DNA of 64,000 nt from Roseiarcus sp963772555. Its GTDB lineage: Bacteria; Pseudomonadota; Alphaproteobacteria; Rhizobiales; Beijerinckiaceae. Made by a program: the position numbers and the translations under genes. Location: contig CAVYXQ010000018.1 of NCBI GenBank assembly GCA_963772555.1, forward strand, positions 136,516 to 200,515, read 5' to 3'. This document shows positions 51,961-62,340 of this stretch, piece by piece (position 1 is the stretch's first letter; every line of letters begins with the position of its first letter). The notes under the pieces were generated by a model that was not told the DNA's origin, ran no database searches, and saw only the letters and a list, made by a program, of their open reading frames with translations.

Positions 51961-53517
51961 ATGTCATTTTTGAGCCGTGCTTCGAATGGTCTCTCGGGGG
52001 CCACTAGAAAGTTGTTGTCCCGTCGAGCGCGGCGGGACCGAAGGTTGGTGGCGGAACTGCGACGGACCAATCTATTCGACGAAAACTTCTATCTCGCAAA
52101 CAATCCGGACGTTGCCGCGAGTGGCGTCGACCCGGCGCTCCATTTCGCTCAGCGCGGCTGGAAGGAAGGCCGCAAACCCAGTCCAGGCTTCGATCCTGAA
52201 TTTTATCTCTCGCGATATCCCGATATCGCCGAATCTGGCGCGAATCCGCTGCTCCATTACCTCCGATCCGGCCGCTCCGAGGGTCGTCGACCCCGCTCAC
52301 TTTTGGGCGGCACGGACGACGACACATTCGACCCGCTTCCCGACGCGGGTGTACAAACCTCCCAGTCCATCCTGAGAAGGCATAGTGCTCGATGGGCGCC
52401 GCTGCCAATATTCTTCAATGAAAGAGCCGCGCCCACGTTGACTATCCTGACCGACAGCGTCGATCCAAACAGTCTCTTTGGGGGAGTAGCGACTGCAATA
52501 GTCGTAGGAACCTTTATCGCACGTCGCCTCAATGCCAGGTTGCGGCTCGTTACCCGCGACGTCGCCCCGGATCCTGCGGTACTGTCGAACATCCTGCGGG
52601 CGCACCGCGTGGACTGGGATGGCCCCTCGGATTTCGTACATCTGCCGACCGAGGCTCAGAGGCCTTTGTCCCTCGGCGAAAAGGACGTGGTCCTAACGAC
52701 CTCTTGGTGGGGCACGCGAGCCACTCTTGGCTCCGTCAGTGCTAGCCGCGTCGTGTACCTGCTCCAAGAGGACGAACGAATGTTCTACCCTTTCGGGGAT
52801 CTCCGTTTGCGCTGTTCCGAACTACTGTCAGAGCCGAGCCTAAGCATTCTGGTAAACACGCGTCAACTGTTCGATCATCTATCCGACGGTCCCGATGCGT
52901 TGCCCCGGTTTCGGGAACGCGCACACTGGTTCAAGCCCGCCTTTCCCTCGTTTCCGCGTCCCAATGGCCCGAAACCTTCGAGGAACGGCAAGCAGAACTT
53001 TTTCTTCTACGCCCGCCCGAATAACGAGCGGAATCTTTATTGGCGTGGCCTAGAAGTCCTCAATGCCGCCATGCGGGAAGGGATTCTCGTGGCAGACGAG
53101 TGGAACATCCACTTTGTCGGCCGCAAGCTGCCAGACATAGAGCTTCCCTGCGGTATCAAGCCTTCAGTGTGGGCTCGGCTGCCGTGGTCAGAATACGCGA
53201 ATCTGGTGTCCCAAATGGATCTCGGCCTGTGTCTGATGGACACGCCCCATCCCTCGTATCCGCCGCTCGATTTGGCTGCGTCGGGCGCGGCCGCGGTAAC
53301 TAACACTCATGGAATTAAGAAGACGTTTGAAGAATGGTCACGGAATATCATTGCCGCGCCACCCAGTGTCTCCGCTCTCTGTGCAGCCCTGCGTGAAGGG
53401 GTAGAACTCGCAAGAGATATGGAACAACGCTTCGCGAATTGCGCCGCTGACCATATTCCGCGCGACTGGGAGGCCCAGTTGCAACCTGTGATCGATCGGT
53501 TGCCGGCAGGGATTTGA
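51961..53517 (+). CDS. WsaF-like glycosyltransferase with N-terminal repeats
   Basis: 518 residues. Residues about 35-110 hold two copies of a short repeat: FDENFYLANNPDVAASGVDP with a GWKEGRKP end, then FDPEFYLSRYPDIAESGANP with a GRSEGRRP end. This repeat is common in front of WsaF/RgpF-like transferases. The rest is a GT-B transferase resembling rhamnosyltransferase WsaF (DSVDPNSLFGGVATAIVVGTF, VVYLLQEDERMFYPFGD, FFFYARPNNERNLYWRGLE). It probably transfers rhamnose or a related 6-deoxyhexose. It is the first gene of a rightward pair. Confidence 0.82.
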   Translation: MSFLSRASNGLSGATRKLLSRRARRDRRLVAELRRTNLFDENFYLANNPDVAASGVDPALHFAQRGWKEGRKPSPGFDPEFYLSRYPDIAESGANPLLHYLRSGRSEGRRPRSLLGGTDDDTFDPLPDAGVQTSQSILRRHSARWAPLPIFFNERAAPTLTILTDSVDPNSLFGGVATAIVVGTFIARRLNARLRLVTRDVAPDPAVLSNILRAHRVDWDGPSDFVHLPTEAQRPLSLGEKDVVLTTSWWGTRATLGSVSASRVVYLLQEDERMFYPFGDLRLRCSELLSEPSLSILVNTRQLFDHLSDGPDALPRFRERAHWFKPAFPSFPRPNGPKPSRNGKQNFFFYARPNNERNLYWRGLEVLNAAMREGILVADEWNIHFVGRKLPDIELPCGIKPSVWARLPWSEYANLVSQMDLGLCLMDTPHPSYPPLDLAASGAAAVTNTHGIKKTFEEWSRNIIAAPPSVSALCAALREGVELARDMEQRFANCAADHIPRDWEAQLQPVIDRLPAGI

Positions 53518-53522
53518 GTCGT

Positions 53523-54740
53523 ATGTTCTTAAACATTCCGCCCGCTATAGATTATGTCGATCCTTGGCTCGCGGGTTTCGACGATCGCTTTCGCCAGATG
53601 GTGGCGCAGACCCGTCGCATTGCTTATTTCTACGAACGTCCCGACACGAGTACGTTCCGATATCGCGTGTTCAACCCCGGTCAGACTTTAGCGGCAGACC
53701 CGGCTTGTGGAGTATCCGGTTCTTGGTTCGATCACCGCGATCTTGTTGCAGATGACAGTTTCATCGACGCGGCGGACGCGCTGGTGATTTGCCGCGCCCG
53801 CTACAATGCTCGCATCGCCCGCATGGTCGCGCGCGCACGCGCGCGAGGCGCGCCAGTGCTGTTCGACTGCGACGATCTCGTTTTCGATATCGCACGTCTT
53901 CACATGCTGATGGATACCCTAAACCTGAATCAATCGAGTGAAGCTGTTTGGGATGATTGGTTCGCAAAGGTAAGTCGAGTCGGCGCGACCATGCGCCTCT
54001 GCGACGCCTTCATCACCCCAAATCAGTACTTGGCGGAGCGAGGCAAAGAATACGAGCCACGACTTCGCACGGCTATCGTGCCAAACTATCTCAATCGTGC
54101 GCAGCAGGAGTTGTCGCAACGTTGCCTTCGTATAAAGCAGGAATCCGGCTGGGCGAGAGATGGCCGCATCCACTTGGGCTATTTCAGCGGGTCGCCGACT
54201 CACGCCCGTGATTTTGCAATAGTTGCACCCGCTCTATGCCGGTTACTGGCGCGTGATCCGCGCGTGGTGCTGCGTGTCGTGGGATTCTTGAACCCTGATC
54301 AAGAGTTGATGCGGTTTCGCGATCGCATCGAGTTCTACCCACTGCAGGACTTCCTCAATCTTCAGCGGCTGATCGCCGAGGTGGAGATCAACGTCGCTCC
54401 ACTGCAGTACAATACATTTACCAATTGTAAATCAGAGTTAAAATATTTCGAGGCCGCCATGTGCGGCACATTGACCCTGGCGACGCCGATATTCTCTTTT
54501 CAGAACAGTATTACGCATGGGAAGACTGGATTTCTTGTGCTATCGCACGCCTGGGATCTGGCATTGGAGGAGGCGCTAACATTGGTGGAGGACAAATCGC
54601 GCTACGAAACCATCGCCACAGCCGCATCCAATCAGGTGCAAGCTGCTTTCGGCTGGGACCGCCACGTGGACACCATCACGCAAGCAGTCTTCGGGGAGCA
54701 ACGTCCGTCCAATTCGCCGAAAAAGGTCGTCTTATATTAG
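53523..54740 (+). CDS. GT4-like glycosyltransferase
   Basis: 405 residues from ATG 53523. A TTG at 53514 would overlap the preceding stop (TTGA) and is possible. N-terminal RRIAYFYERPDTSTFRYRVFNPGQ, middle VLFDCDDLVFD, and the C-terminal donor-site region HLGYFSGSPTHARDFAIV, VEINVAPLQYNTFTNCKSELKYFEAAMCGT show a GT-B fold. The Glu-rich SELKYFEAA is the usual EX7E-like donor motif. It is paired with the WsaF-like gene and ends the surface-glycan locus. Confidence 0.85.
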   Translation: MFLNIPPAIDYVDPWLAGFDDRFRQMVAQTRRIAYFYERPDTSTFRYRVFNPGQTLAADPACGVSGSWFDHRDLVADDSFIDAADALVICRARYNARIARMVARARARGAPVLFDCDDLVFDIARLHMLMDTLNLNQSSEAVWDDWFAKVSRVGATMRLCDAFITPNQYLAERGKEYEPRLRTAIVPNYLNRAQQELSQRCLRIKQESGWARDGRIHLGYFSGSPTHARDFAIVAPALCRLLARDPRVVLRVVGFLNPDQELMRFRDRIEFYPLQDFLNLQRLIAEVEINVAPLQYNTFTNCKSELKYFEAAMCGTLTLATPIFSFQNSITHGKTGFLVLSHAWDLALEEALTLVEDKSRYETIATAASNQVQAAFGWDRHVDTITQAVFGEQRPSNSPKKVVLY

Positions 54741-54909
54741 GGGAACTTAAGTTCGGCGTGCGGCTCTATCGCCGACCGTTGATTGTCGTCGGTCCCCGCT
54801 TCGGGCGACTCTGGGCCTTCCCTTGGCAGCGCTGATAGGCTTGGTGTCGGCCCTTTGGAGACGTACGTGCGTTTGCCGAAGTTGGATTGCCGCCACGGAG
54901 ACCATTGGG

Positions 54910-57636
54910 TCAGGCTCCGGCTCGAGCGGACGTGAGCACTGCGAACGGCAGCGCGCCGAGGGAATCGCGCAGGCTCGGTCCTGCCTCGAACCCGCGGCCG
55001 CGAAAAAGATCGAACCACGCGCTGTCCGGCAGCTCCGCTCGCGCCCGCCAGTCGCGCTTGGCCTCTCGCAACGCCGGAAAGCGGGCGACGATGACCGCAA
55101 GCCGTCGCTCGCCAAGCGACCGGACGAAGCCAAACGCGAAGTTCGCGTCGTCGCCCGTCATCTCGACCGGCTCGTAGCCGCCCTCGGCGAGAAGCTCGGC
55201 ATGATCGCGGCGGAACGCGAGCAAGAGCGCCGTCGTCGCCAGCTTGACGCGGCCGTCGCGCCAGTCCCGCATCAGTCGGTGGAACAGCGCGTCACGGCTT
55301 TCGGCGCGCTCGAGCTCAGGCCCGAGCTTCGCCATCGCCTGCTCGCGGCACGCGTAGTCGACGGCGCGCCGGTTGTCCGGATCGACGAGGCTCAGGTCCC
55401 ACAATTCGCAGCCCTGGTAGATGTCGGGGACGCCCGGCGCCGTCAGCTTCATGACGGTCTGGACGAGGCTGTTCTCGACCCCGAGCCACGCGACGCGCTG
55501 AACGAACGGCAGGAAGTTCCCGAGAAACGCGCTTTTAGGCTGCAGCGCCTCGTGCGCGAAAGCCTGCATCGCCTCTTCATACTCGGCGTTGGGCGCGGCC
55601 CAGCTCGAGCGGCGCTTGGCCTCGCGCAGCGACTTTTCCAGCGCCGCGCGGATACGCGCCCGATAGGCCTCGAGCCCCTCGTCGGTCGGCTCGTCGAGCA
55701 GCTCCACCGGCCACGAGCCGACCAGCATCTGGTAGAACATGTATTCGTCGTTGCGCTCCGGCGGCGCGCGGCCTTCGACATCGCCGCGCCGCGCGCGCAC
55801 GAGCCGGCTCCAGGCGGCGACCTGCCGCGTCCACTCCTCCGGCAGTTCCGACAGGACGGCGAGCCTGGCGCGCCCGTCTTCGCCGCGCTTCGTATCGTGC
55901 GTCGCGCTGGCGAGCATCGCGTGCGGCCAGTGTTCGGCCCGCTCGGCGTTAGCCTTGTGCAGGAGCGCCGGCACGACCCCGAACCGCTCCGGCGCGCCGC
56001 CGACTTCGTTCAGGGCGACGAAGCGGTTGAAGCGATAGAAGGCCGTGTCCTCGACGCCCTTGGCCATCACCGGTCCGGAAAACTGCTGCAGCCGCATGGC
56101 GACGCGCAACGCCGCGGTGCGGCTGATTTCCCGGGTCGCGGGCCGCTTCGTCTCCGCCGTCAGCACGCTCTCGAGGAAATCGAAGGCGGAGGCGTGCACG
56201 TCCGGATCGAACCGGCGCGCCCGCGACATCGCCCAGGCGATGTCGCGCCGGTCGGCGTCGGAGGGAGCGCCCGAAAGATCGACATAGGTGCGGTAGACCG
56301 GGAAGTCGGCGACGATCTCCTTGATGGCGCGCTGCAGGAGGCCGCGTGTCAGATCGGCCGTCATCGGGCTTTGCCGGGCCAGGCGCGCCGCGGCGCGACC
56401 GAGCGCGTTGAGCTCGCTCGCCATCTCGTTGTCCATGATCCTGAGCTTCGAGAGGCGGGCGATCGCTTCGAAGTCTTCATCCTCGCCAGTAAAGGCGACA
56501 TAGGCCTCGGTGAAAGTCTCCTCGGCGGACGAATCGACGAGCAGGCCCAGCGCGACATTCATGTAGTCATAGCCGGTCGTGCCTTCGACCGGCCAGTCGT
56601 CGCGCAGCCGCTCGTGCGGCGCGAGGATCTTCTCGACCACGAGGTAGAACGGGCGTCCGACGCGCTCGCGCAGAGCCCTGAGGTAGGAACCGGGGTCGAA
56701 AAGCCCGTCGATGTGATCGATCCGGAGGCCGTCGATCTCGCGCTTTTCGAGCATGGCGATGACGCGCCGGTGCGCATGGGCGAACACCGGGCCGATTTCC
56801 ATCCGCAGGCCGGCAAGTTCGTTGATGTTGAAGAAGCGCCGGTAGTTGATCTCGTCCTCCGCGACACGGAAGAAGGCGACGCGCCAGAACTGCGCGGCGA
56901 TCAGGCGGTCGAGCTCGCGCCAGTCGCCATTGAAGGCAGCGACGCGCCGCTCGATCTCGGAGCGCGCTTCGGGATCGCTGCGGACGCGTTCGGCGAGTTC
57001 GGCCTTGAGTTCCTGCGCGCGCTCGGCGACTTGCGGGCGCCAGTTCGGCAGGTCGAGGAACCGGTCCGACATCCTGTCGAGCGCTTCGCTGTCGTGGCCG
57101 AGGATGATCGGATAGGTCACCGGGCAGACCGGCAGCTTGTGCGTGTCATAGGCCCAAACGGCGAAGCTCCCGTCGCCGTCGAACTTGAGCGCGAGCTTGC
57201 CGGCTCTCAGCGCCTCGCCGTATTGCGCGCCAAGGACGGGAGCCAGCAGCTTGCCGTGGCCCGCCGCCCAGTCGATGTCGAACCAGCCGGCGTAGCGCGA
57301 GTCCGGCCCCCATTCGAGGACGTCGAGCCAGAGCGGATTGTCGGCGCCGCCAACGCCCATGTGGTTCGGCACGAAGTCGAGAATGCGGCCGAGGCCCTCG
57401 CGCCGGAACGCGCCGATCATCGCCGCGTATTCGGTCTCCGTGCCGAGCTCGGAATTCAGCTCGGCATGGTCGGTGACGTCGTAGCCGTGCGGGCTGCCCG
57501 GCCGCGCCTTGAAGAAGGGCGACAGATAGACGTGGCTGACGCCGAGGCGGGCGAGATAGGGGGCGATGGCCGCCGCTTCGTTGAAGCCGAACCCGGCGCG
57601 CAATTGCAGCCGGTAGGTGGCGCGCGGAGCGATCAT
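54910..57636 (-). CDS. treY: Malto-oligosyltrehalose synthase
   Basis: 908 residues, GH13. The N-terminal MIAPRATYRLQLRAGFGFNEAAAIAPYLARLG is diagnostic. Catalytic region: DGLRIDHIDGLFDP (nucleophile Asp near 248), VVEKILAPHE (acid/base Glu), and later SATHDTKRGEDGRARL. It converts the reducing end of maltodextrin to a trehalosyl unit in the cytoplasm. The start overlaps the treZ stop by four bases (ATGA), so it is made together with TreZ. No treX is adjacent. Confidence 0.95.
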   Translation of the reverse strand: MIAPRATYRLQLRAGFGFNEAAAIAPYLARLGVSHVYLSPFFKARPGSPHGYDVTDHAELNSELGTETEYAAMIGAFRREGLGRILDFVPNHMGVGGADNPLWLDVLEWGPDSRYAGWFDIDWAAGHGKLLAPVLGAQYGEALRAGKLALKFDGDGSFAVWAYDTHKLPVCPVTYPIILGHDSEALDRMSDRFLDLPNWRPQVAERAQELKAELAERVRSDPEARSEIERRVAAFNGDWRELDRLIAAQFWRVAFFRVAEDEINYRRFFNINELAGLRMEIGPVFAHAHRRVIAMLEKREIDGLRIDHIDGLFDPGSYLRALRERVGRPFYLVVEKILAPHERLRDDWPVEGTTGYDYMNVALGLLVDSSAEETFTEAYVAFTGEDEDFEAIARLSKLRIMDNEMASELNALGRAAARLARQSPMTADLTRGLLQRAIKEIVADFPVYRTYVDLSGAPSDADRRDIAWAMSRARRFDPDVHASAFDFLESVLTAETKRPATREISRTAALRVAMRLQQFSGPVMAKGVEDTAFYRFNRFVALNEVGGAPERFGVVPALLHKANAERAEHWPHAMLASATHDTKRGEDGRARLAVLSELPEEWTRQVAAWSRLVRARRGDVEGRAPPERNDEYMFYQMLVGSWPVELLDEPTDEGLEAYRARIRAALEKSLREAKRRSSWAAPNAEYEEAMQAFAHEALQPKSAFLGNFLPFVQRVAWLGVENSLVQTVMKLTAPGVPDIYQGCELWDLSLVDPDNRRAVDYACREQAMAKLGPELERAESRDALFHRLMRDWRDGRVKLATTALLLAFRRDHAELLAEGGYEPVEMTGDDANFAFGFVRSLGERRLAVIVARFPALREAKRDWRARAELPDSAWFDLFRGRGFEAGPSLRDSLGALPFAVLTSARAGA

Positions 57637-59399
57637 TCCTGCACGCTCCAGCGCACGCTCCACGGGCCGAATGCGCGCTCCGTCTCGCCGCAACGCCAGA
57701 AGACGCCGCCGGCCTCGGGAAAGGCGACGCTGGCGTCGGAGAGATTGGCGTCGAGCACGAGGCGGCGCGCGGCCGCCGTCCATGCGACACTGACCGCCTG
57801 TTCGCCCCGGATGACGAACGTCCCGCCGCGCGCGATCTCCGGCTGAAGCGGCCGGACGAACGCGCGGCGAGCGGCGAGCGCGGCGCGGTAAAAGGCGAGA
57901 TGGTCCGCATTGATGCGGCTCCAGTCGAGCTTCGCCGACTGGAACGTCGCTTTCGCGATCGGATCGGGGATCCTCGCCACCATCGCCGGATCGGCGAATT
58001 CGGGAAACTGCGCGAATTCCTCGCGCCGTCCCTTGCGCACGGCTTCCGCCAGCTCGCCGTCGAAATCGCAAAAGTACGGAAACGGCTGCCTCGCGCCCCA
58101 TTCCTCGCCCATGAACAGCAGCGGCGTTTGCGGCGCCAGGAGATAGACGCTGGCGAGCGCGCGGATGACCGGCGCCGGGCAAAGCGCGTTCAGCCGCTCG
58201 CCGAAGGCGCGGTTGCCGACCTGATCGTGATTCTGGAGGAAGGCGACGAAAGCGCCGGGCGGCAGCTCGACGCTGGGGCCGCCGCGCGGCTTCTGCCGGT
58301 AGGCCATGACCTCGCCCTGGAACGCGAAGCCCTCGGCGAGCGCCCGGCCGAGCTGCTTCGTTTGGCCATAGTCGCCGTAGTAGCCGCCCTGCTCGCGGGT
58401 CGCGGCGACATGCAGGACATGGTGGAGGTCGTCGTTCCATTGCGCCGTGTAGAGAACCGGCTTCCGGTCGCGCCGGACGAGGCGGTGCGGCTCGTTGTCG
58501 CCGTTCTCCAGCAGGAGATGGACGGGTCGGGAAAACCGCGACCGGACGCGCTGCGCCAGCTCGTCGAGGATGTCGGGGAGGCTGTCGTCCTTGATCGTGT
58601 CGACGGCGTCGAGCCTGAGCCCGTCGAGATGGAAGGTCTCGATCCAGTATTCGGCGTTCTCGATGACGAAGGCGCGCACGGGCGCGGCATTCGCGCCATC
58701 GTAATTGATCGCGTCGCCCCACGGCGTGCGGTGGCGGCTGGTGAAGAAGTCCGGCGCGTAGGTCGCGAGATAATTCCCGTCGGGCCCGAAATGGTTGTAG
58801 ACGACGTCGAGCAGCACGGCGATTCCGCGGGCGTGCGCGGCCTCGACGAAGGCCTTGAAATCCTCCGGCCGGCCGTAGCTCGCGTCGGGCGCATAAGAAT
58901 AGACGCCGTCGTAGCCCCAGCTCCAGCGACCGGGAAAATCGCTGAGCGGCATGATCTCGAGGGCGGTGACGCCGAGTTCGGCCAGGGGATCGAGCTTCTC
59001 GATAGCGGCCTTGAACGTGCCCCCGGCGGTGAAAGCGCCGAGATGCAGTTCGTAGAGGACGATATCGTCCCAGTCGCGACCCGGCCAGTCGTCGCGCCAG
59101 CGATAGGCGGCGTGGTCGACGATCTCGCTCGGCCCGTGCACGTCGTGCGGCTGGAAACGCGAGGCCGGATCGGGGACGCGCTTTCCGTCGAGAAGCTCGA
59201 AGCGGTAGAGCGTCCCGGCGCGCGCGTCGGCGACGAAGGCCTCGAAGAAGCCGGCTGCGCCGCGCCGCATCGGCACGCTCCGGCCCTCGCTCTCGAGGAC
59301 GACGCTGACGCGCTCCTCGCCCGGCGCCCAGAGACGGAAGCGAACGCCGCCGGCTTCGAGCAAGGGGCCGTGCGTCCACGAGGGCAAGCCGCGCTGCAT
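57633..59399 (-). CDS. treZ: Malto-oligosyltrehalose trehalohydrolase
   Basis: 588 residues. An N-terminal carbohydrate-binding beta domain (VRFRLWAPGEERVSVVLE) is followed by a GH13 barrel: YELHLGAFTAGGTF, LDVVYNHFGPDGNYL, FHLDGLRLDAVDTI (nucleophile Asp), LLLENGDNE (acid Glu) and FLQNHDQVGNRA. It releases trehalose from trehalosyl-maltodextrin made by TreY. It is the first gene of the treZ-treY pair. The 170 bp between treY and the convergent glycosyltransferase hold nothing else. Confidence 0.95.
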   Translation of the reverse strand: MQRGLPSWTHGPLLEAGGVRFRLWAPGEERVSVVLESEGRSVPMRRGAAGFFEAFVADARAGTLYRFELLDGKRVPDPASRFQPHDVHGPSEIVDHAAYRWRDDWPGRDWDDIVLYELHLGAFTAGGTFKAAIEKLDPLAELGVTALEIMPLSDFPGRWSWGYDGVYSYAPDASYGRPEDFKAFVEAAHARGIAVLLDVVYNHFGPDGNYLATYAPDFFTSRHRTPWGDAINYDGANAAPVRAFVIENAEYWIETFHLDGLRLDAVDTIKDDSLPDILDELAQRVRSRFSRPVHLLLENGDNEPHRLVRRDRKPVLYTAQWNDDLHHVLHVAATREQGGYYGDYGQTKQLGRALAEGFAFQGEVMAYRQKPRGGPSVELPPGAFVAFLQNHDQVGNRAFGERLNALCPAPVIRALASVYLLAPQTPLLFMGEEWGARQPFPYFCDFDGELAEAVRKGRREEFAQFPEFADPAMVARIPDPIAKATFQSAKLDWSRINADHLAFYRAALAARRAFVRPLQPEIARGGTFVIRGEQAVSVAWTAAARRLVLDANLSDASVAFPEAGGVFWRCGETERAFGPWSVRWSVQE

Positions 59400-59524
59400 T
59401 CACAGCCTTTCGGGAGGAGGATCGGGCGGTCCCTGAACCGACGGCCGAGGTTATCGGTTCCCTCGGCCGGAACGGATCGCTTCCCGTTTCCGCGTAAAGC
59501 CGGACCGGCGACACGCGCGCTTGT

Positions 59525-61027
59525 TCAGCCGCCGGCGACGACTGAGCTCAAAAAGAGATGTCTCTCGCGATCCTGTTCCGGGCCGGCCACGGCCGGGGCG
59601 TCGAGCGTCATCACCGGCGCGGCCGTGTCGCGGAACGACGGCCAGGCCGGCAGGCCGGGGCCGTTGGGATCGCCGGTCTTGATGAAATTGAGCCAGTAGC
59701 TCGAGGCGGTCCTGGCCAGAGCGCGGTCGGCATCGTCGATCGGCCATGAGACCGCGTCGAGATTGTCGAAGACATAGGGGATTTCGCCGGCGTGGAAGGC
59801 GCCGGCGTGGCGGCTCGAGCGTTCGCCGAACCAGCCCTCGGGCGTCAGCGGGCAACGGTCGAAGCGGAAGCGGAAGATGGGCGCGCCGCCATGGCGCTTC
59901 TGCGCCTCGATCCAGGACCAGGTCGAATGGATGATCGTCAGGTCGCCGCCGAGCGCGCGCGCCGAGGCCTCGTCGAGCGCCGGCGAGCCGCCGGGATAGA
60001 GTCTCAGCGCCGCGTCGGCGTGCGCGCCGAAAATCTCGCGCACGATCTCGGCATAGGGGCGGCGCGCGTTATCGCCCTGCAGGAGGGTGAAGTTGAAGCC
60101 CTCGTCCTGGTTCCAGCCAGCCATCAGCGGAACGTCCGCCTGCTCGCGCGCGGCGAAGATCCCGGCGGGCGCCTTCGGCAGGAAAAGCCCATCGATGATC
60201 GGCCGGTAGCCGAGGCCGGGGGCGGCGGCGAGAATGGCCTCTGGCGGCGCCGCGCGCAGCTCCGCGAGGTTCAGGGCGCCGACCTTGCGCATGAAGGCGA
60301 TGCCGGCAGCTTCCGCCTTGTCGAGCGGCGCCGGGGCGCGAGTCGGGGTTCTGAGCATCGCCCCGCTCTCGCCGATCGCGCGGGCGAAGAGGCCCTTGGC
60401 GAGCGGCGAGGCCATGAGCGCGCTGACCGCCTCCGAACCCGCGGACTCCCCAGCGACCGTCACCTTCTCGGGGTCGCCGCCGAAGGCGGTGATGTTGCGC
60501 TTGACCCACCCGAGCGCCGCGATGAGGTCGAGCATGCCGTAATTGCCTGAGTCGCCGTGGGCAAACTCGGCGGTGAGTTCCGGATGGGCGAGGAAGCCCA
60601 GCGCATTGAGCCGGTGGTTCAGCGTCACCACCACAATGCCGCGCGCGGCGAGGCGCGTTCCGTCATAGCGCGGCTCGGAGCCGGAGCCGACGACGAAGCC
60701 GCCGCCGTGGATCCAGACCATGACCGGCAGCCGCTCCGATCCCTCGGGCTCGGAGGGCGTCCAGACGTTGAGAAAGAGGCAGTCCTCGGAGACGCCGCAG
60801 ATTGTCGGGTCGATATCGTCGAAGACAATTCCCTGCAGCGAGTTGGGGCCGAAGGCGTCAGCCGGGCGAACGCCGTCCCACGGCCGGACAGGCTGCGGCG
60901 GACGCCAGCGCCTGTCTCCGACGGGCGGCGCCGCATAGGGGATGCCTTTATAGACGCGGACGCCGCTCTGATCGGGGCGGGGGACGGCGAGCGCGCCGCC
61001 GTCGATGGAGAGCGCCTTCGCCGTCAT
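59525..61027 (-). CDS. Type B carboxylesterase
   Basis: 500 residues, alpha/beta hydrolase. Oxyanion-hole HGGGFVVGSG (near 116) and nucleophile elbow GESAGS (near 195) are clear, with GSEPRYDG and EDCLFLNVW typical of para-nitrobenzyl esterase/cholinesterase-like enzymes. No signal peptide, so cytoplasmic. It is the last gene of a four-gene coupled operon, its start overlapping the enolase stop (ATGA). It probably opens an ester or lactone for the same pathway. Confidence 0.85.
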   Translation of the reverse strand: MTAKALSIDGGALAVPRPDQSGVRVYKGIPYAAPPVGDRRWRPPQPVRPWDGVRPADAFGPNSLQGIVFDDIDPTICGVSEDCLFLNVWTPSEPEGSERLPVMVWIHGGGFVVGSGSEPRYDGTRLAARGIVVVTLNHRLNALGFLAHPELTAEFAHGDSGNYGMLDLIAALGWVKRNITAFGGDPEKVTVAGESAGSEAVSALMASPLAKGLFARAIGESGAMLRTPTRAPAPLDKAEAAGIAFMRKVGALNLAELRAAPPEAILAAAPGLGYRPIIDGLFLPKAPAGIFAAREQADVPLMAGWNQDEGFNFTLLQGDNARRPYAEIVREIFGAHADAALRLYPGGSPALDEASARALGGDLTIIHSTWSWIEAQKRHGGAPIFRFRFDRCPLTPEGWFGERSSRHAGAFHAGEIPYVFDNLDAVSWPIDDADRALARTASSYWLNFIKTGDPNGPGLPAWPSFRDTAAPVMTLDAPAVAGPEQDRERHLFLSSVVAGG

Positions 61028-62340
61028 GTCCAACTTCTCCGTTCCGCGAGCCAGTCCATTCTCGGCGGCAGGGCGTCGAGACCGGCGAAGCGGGCTTTCG
61101 CGCCGAGCGCCTCCTCGATGCGCAACGCCTCGTTCCATTTCGCCATGCGCTCGGATCGCGAGAAGGAGCCGACCTTCAATTGTCCGGCGCCCCAGCCGAC
61201 CGCGAGATGTACGATGGAGACGTCCTCCGTCTCGCCGGAGCGGGCCGAGACGATCGTGCCGAAACCGGCGCGGCGGCCTTCGTCGCAGGCCGCCCTGGCG
61301 CGGCTGACCGTGCCGGCCTGATTGACCTTGATCAGCGCGGCGTTGGCGGTTCGCTCCCGCGCCGCCTCGCTGACCCGGGCCGCGCTGGTGACGAGCAAGT
61401 CGTCGCCGATGATCTGCACCCGCTTTCCCGCCGCCGCGGTGAAGCGCTGGAAGCCGAGGACGTCGTCCTCGGCGAAAGGGTCCTCGATCGACAGGATCGG
61501 ATAGCGGTCGAGCCAGCGCATCAGGAGCTCGGCGAGGCCGTCGCGGTCGAGCTCGCGCTTGTCGAGGCTGAGGCGATAGCGGCCGTCGCGACCAAACTCG
61601 GAGGCGGCAACGTCGAGCGAAATCGCGATGTCCTCGCCGGGCTCGAAGCCGGCCAGTTCGATCGCCCGCATCAGCGTTTCAAGCGCTTCCTCGTTGCTGG
61701 AAAAGGCTGGCCACCAGCCGCCCTCGTCGGCGACGCCTGCGAGGAGGCCGCGCTCGGCCATGATCCGCCCGGCGGCATGGTAGACCTCGGCCGTCTCCTG
61801 CAGCGCTTCAGCGAAGGTCGCGGCTTTCGGCGCGACGATCATGAAGTCTTGCACGTCGGTGCGTCGTCCGGCATGGGCGCCGCCGCCGAAGATCTGGATC
61901 TCCGGCAGCGGAATGAGGGCGGGGCCGTCGCCAAGGATATGGCGCCAAAGCGGCAGCTTGCGGCTCGCCGCCGCCGCGTTGAGCGCAGCGAGCGACACGG
62001 CGACAACGGAATTGCCGCCAAGCCGCGCCAGGGTCTCCGTCCCGTCGAGCCGGACGAGCGTCTGATCGATGCCGGCCTGGTCGAACGGATCGGCGCCGGT
62101 GAGCGCGGGCGCGATCTCAGTGCGAATCCCCTCGAGCGCGTCCTGCACGTCGAAGCCGCCGAGGCGCGGGCCGCCGTCGCGCTTCTCGACCGCCTCATGG
62201 GCTCCGCGCGAGGCGCCGGCCGGAGCGACGCCGCGGCCGACGGCGCCGTCGCTCAGTAGAATTTCCGCTTCGATCGTCGGGCGACCGCGCAAATCCCAGA
62301 TGCGGCGGGCGCGAAGCGACTGGATCGCCGGGTTGCTCAT
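61024..62340 (-). CDS. Divergent enolase (phosphopyruvate-hydratase-like)
   Basis: 438 residues, close to normal enolase length. Conserved: DEGGWWP, SIEDPFAEDD, IIGDDLLVT, ALIKVNQAGT (catalytic Lys), SGETED and GQLKVGSFSRSER (second Lys). Changed: the mobile loop GASTG reads GASRG, and the SHRSGETED His reads Ala (SARSGETED). These changes near the active site suggest a related dehydration of another phosphorylated acid rather than 2-phosphoglycerate. It is coupled by 4-bp overlaps to the kinase upstream and the esterase downstream. The housekeeping enolase is expected elsewhere. Confidence 0.82.
   Translation of the reverse strand: MSNPAIQSLRARRIWDLRGRPTIEAEILLSDGAVGRGVAPAGASRGAHEAVEKRDGGPRLGGFDVQDALEGIRTEIAPALTGADPFDQAGIDQTLVRLDGTETLARLGGNSVVAVSLAALNAAAASRKLPLWRHILGDGPALIPLPEIQIFGGGAHAGRRTDVQDFMIVAPKAATFAEALQETAEVYHAAGRIMAERGLLAGVADEGGWWPAFSSNEEALETLMRAIELAGFEPGEDIAISLDVAASEFGRDGRYRLSLDKRELDRDGLAELLMRWLDRYPILSIEDPFAEDDVLGFQRFTAAAGKRVQIIGDDLLVTSAARVSEAARERTANAALIKVNQAGTVSRARAACDEGRRAGFGTIVSARSGETEDVSIVHLAVGWGAGQLKVGSFSRSERMAKWNEALRIEEALGAKARFAGLDALPPRMDWLAERRSWT

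Noticed and set aside
54823..57846. A 1007-residue plus-strand open frame
   Set aside because: It is the antisense shadow of treY and treZ in high-GC DNA; it has no family resemblance and Arg/Glu-rich nonsense composition.
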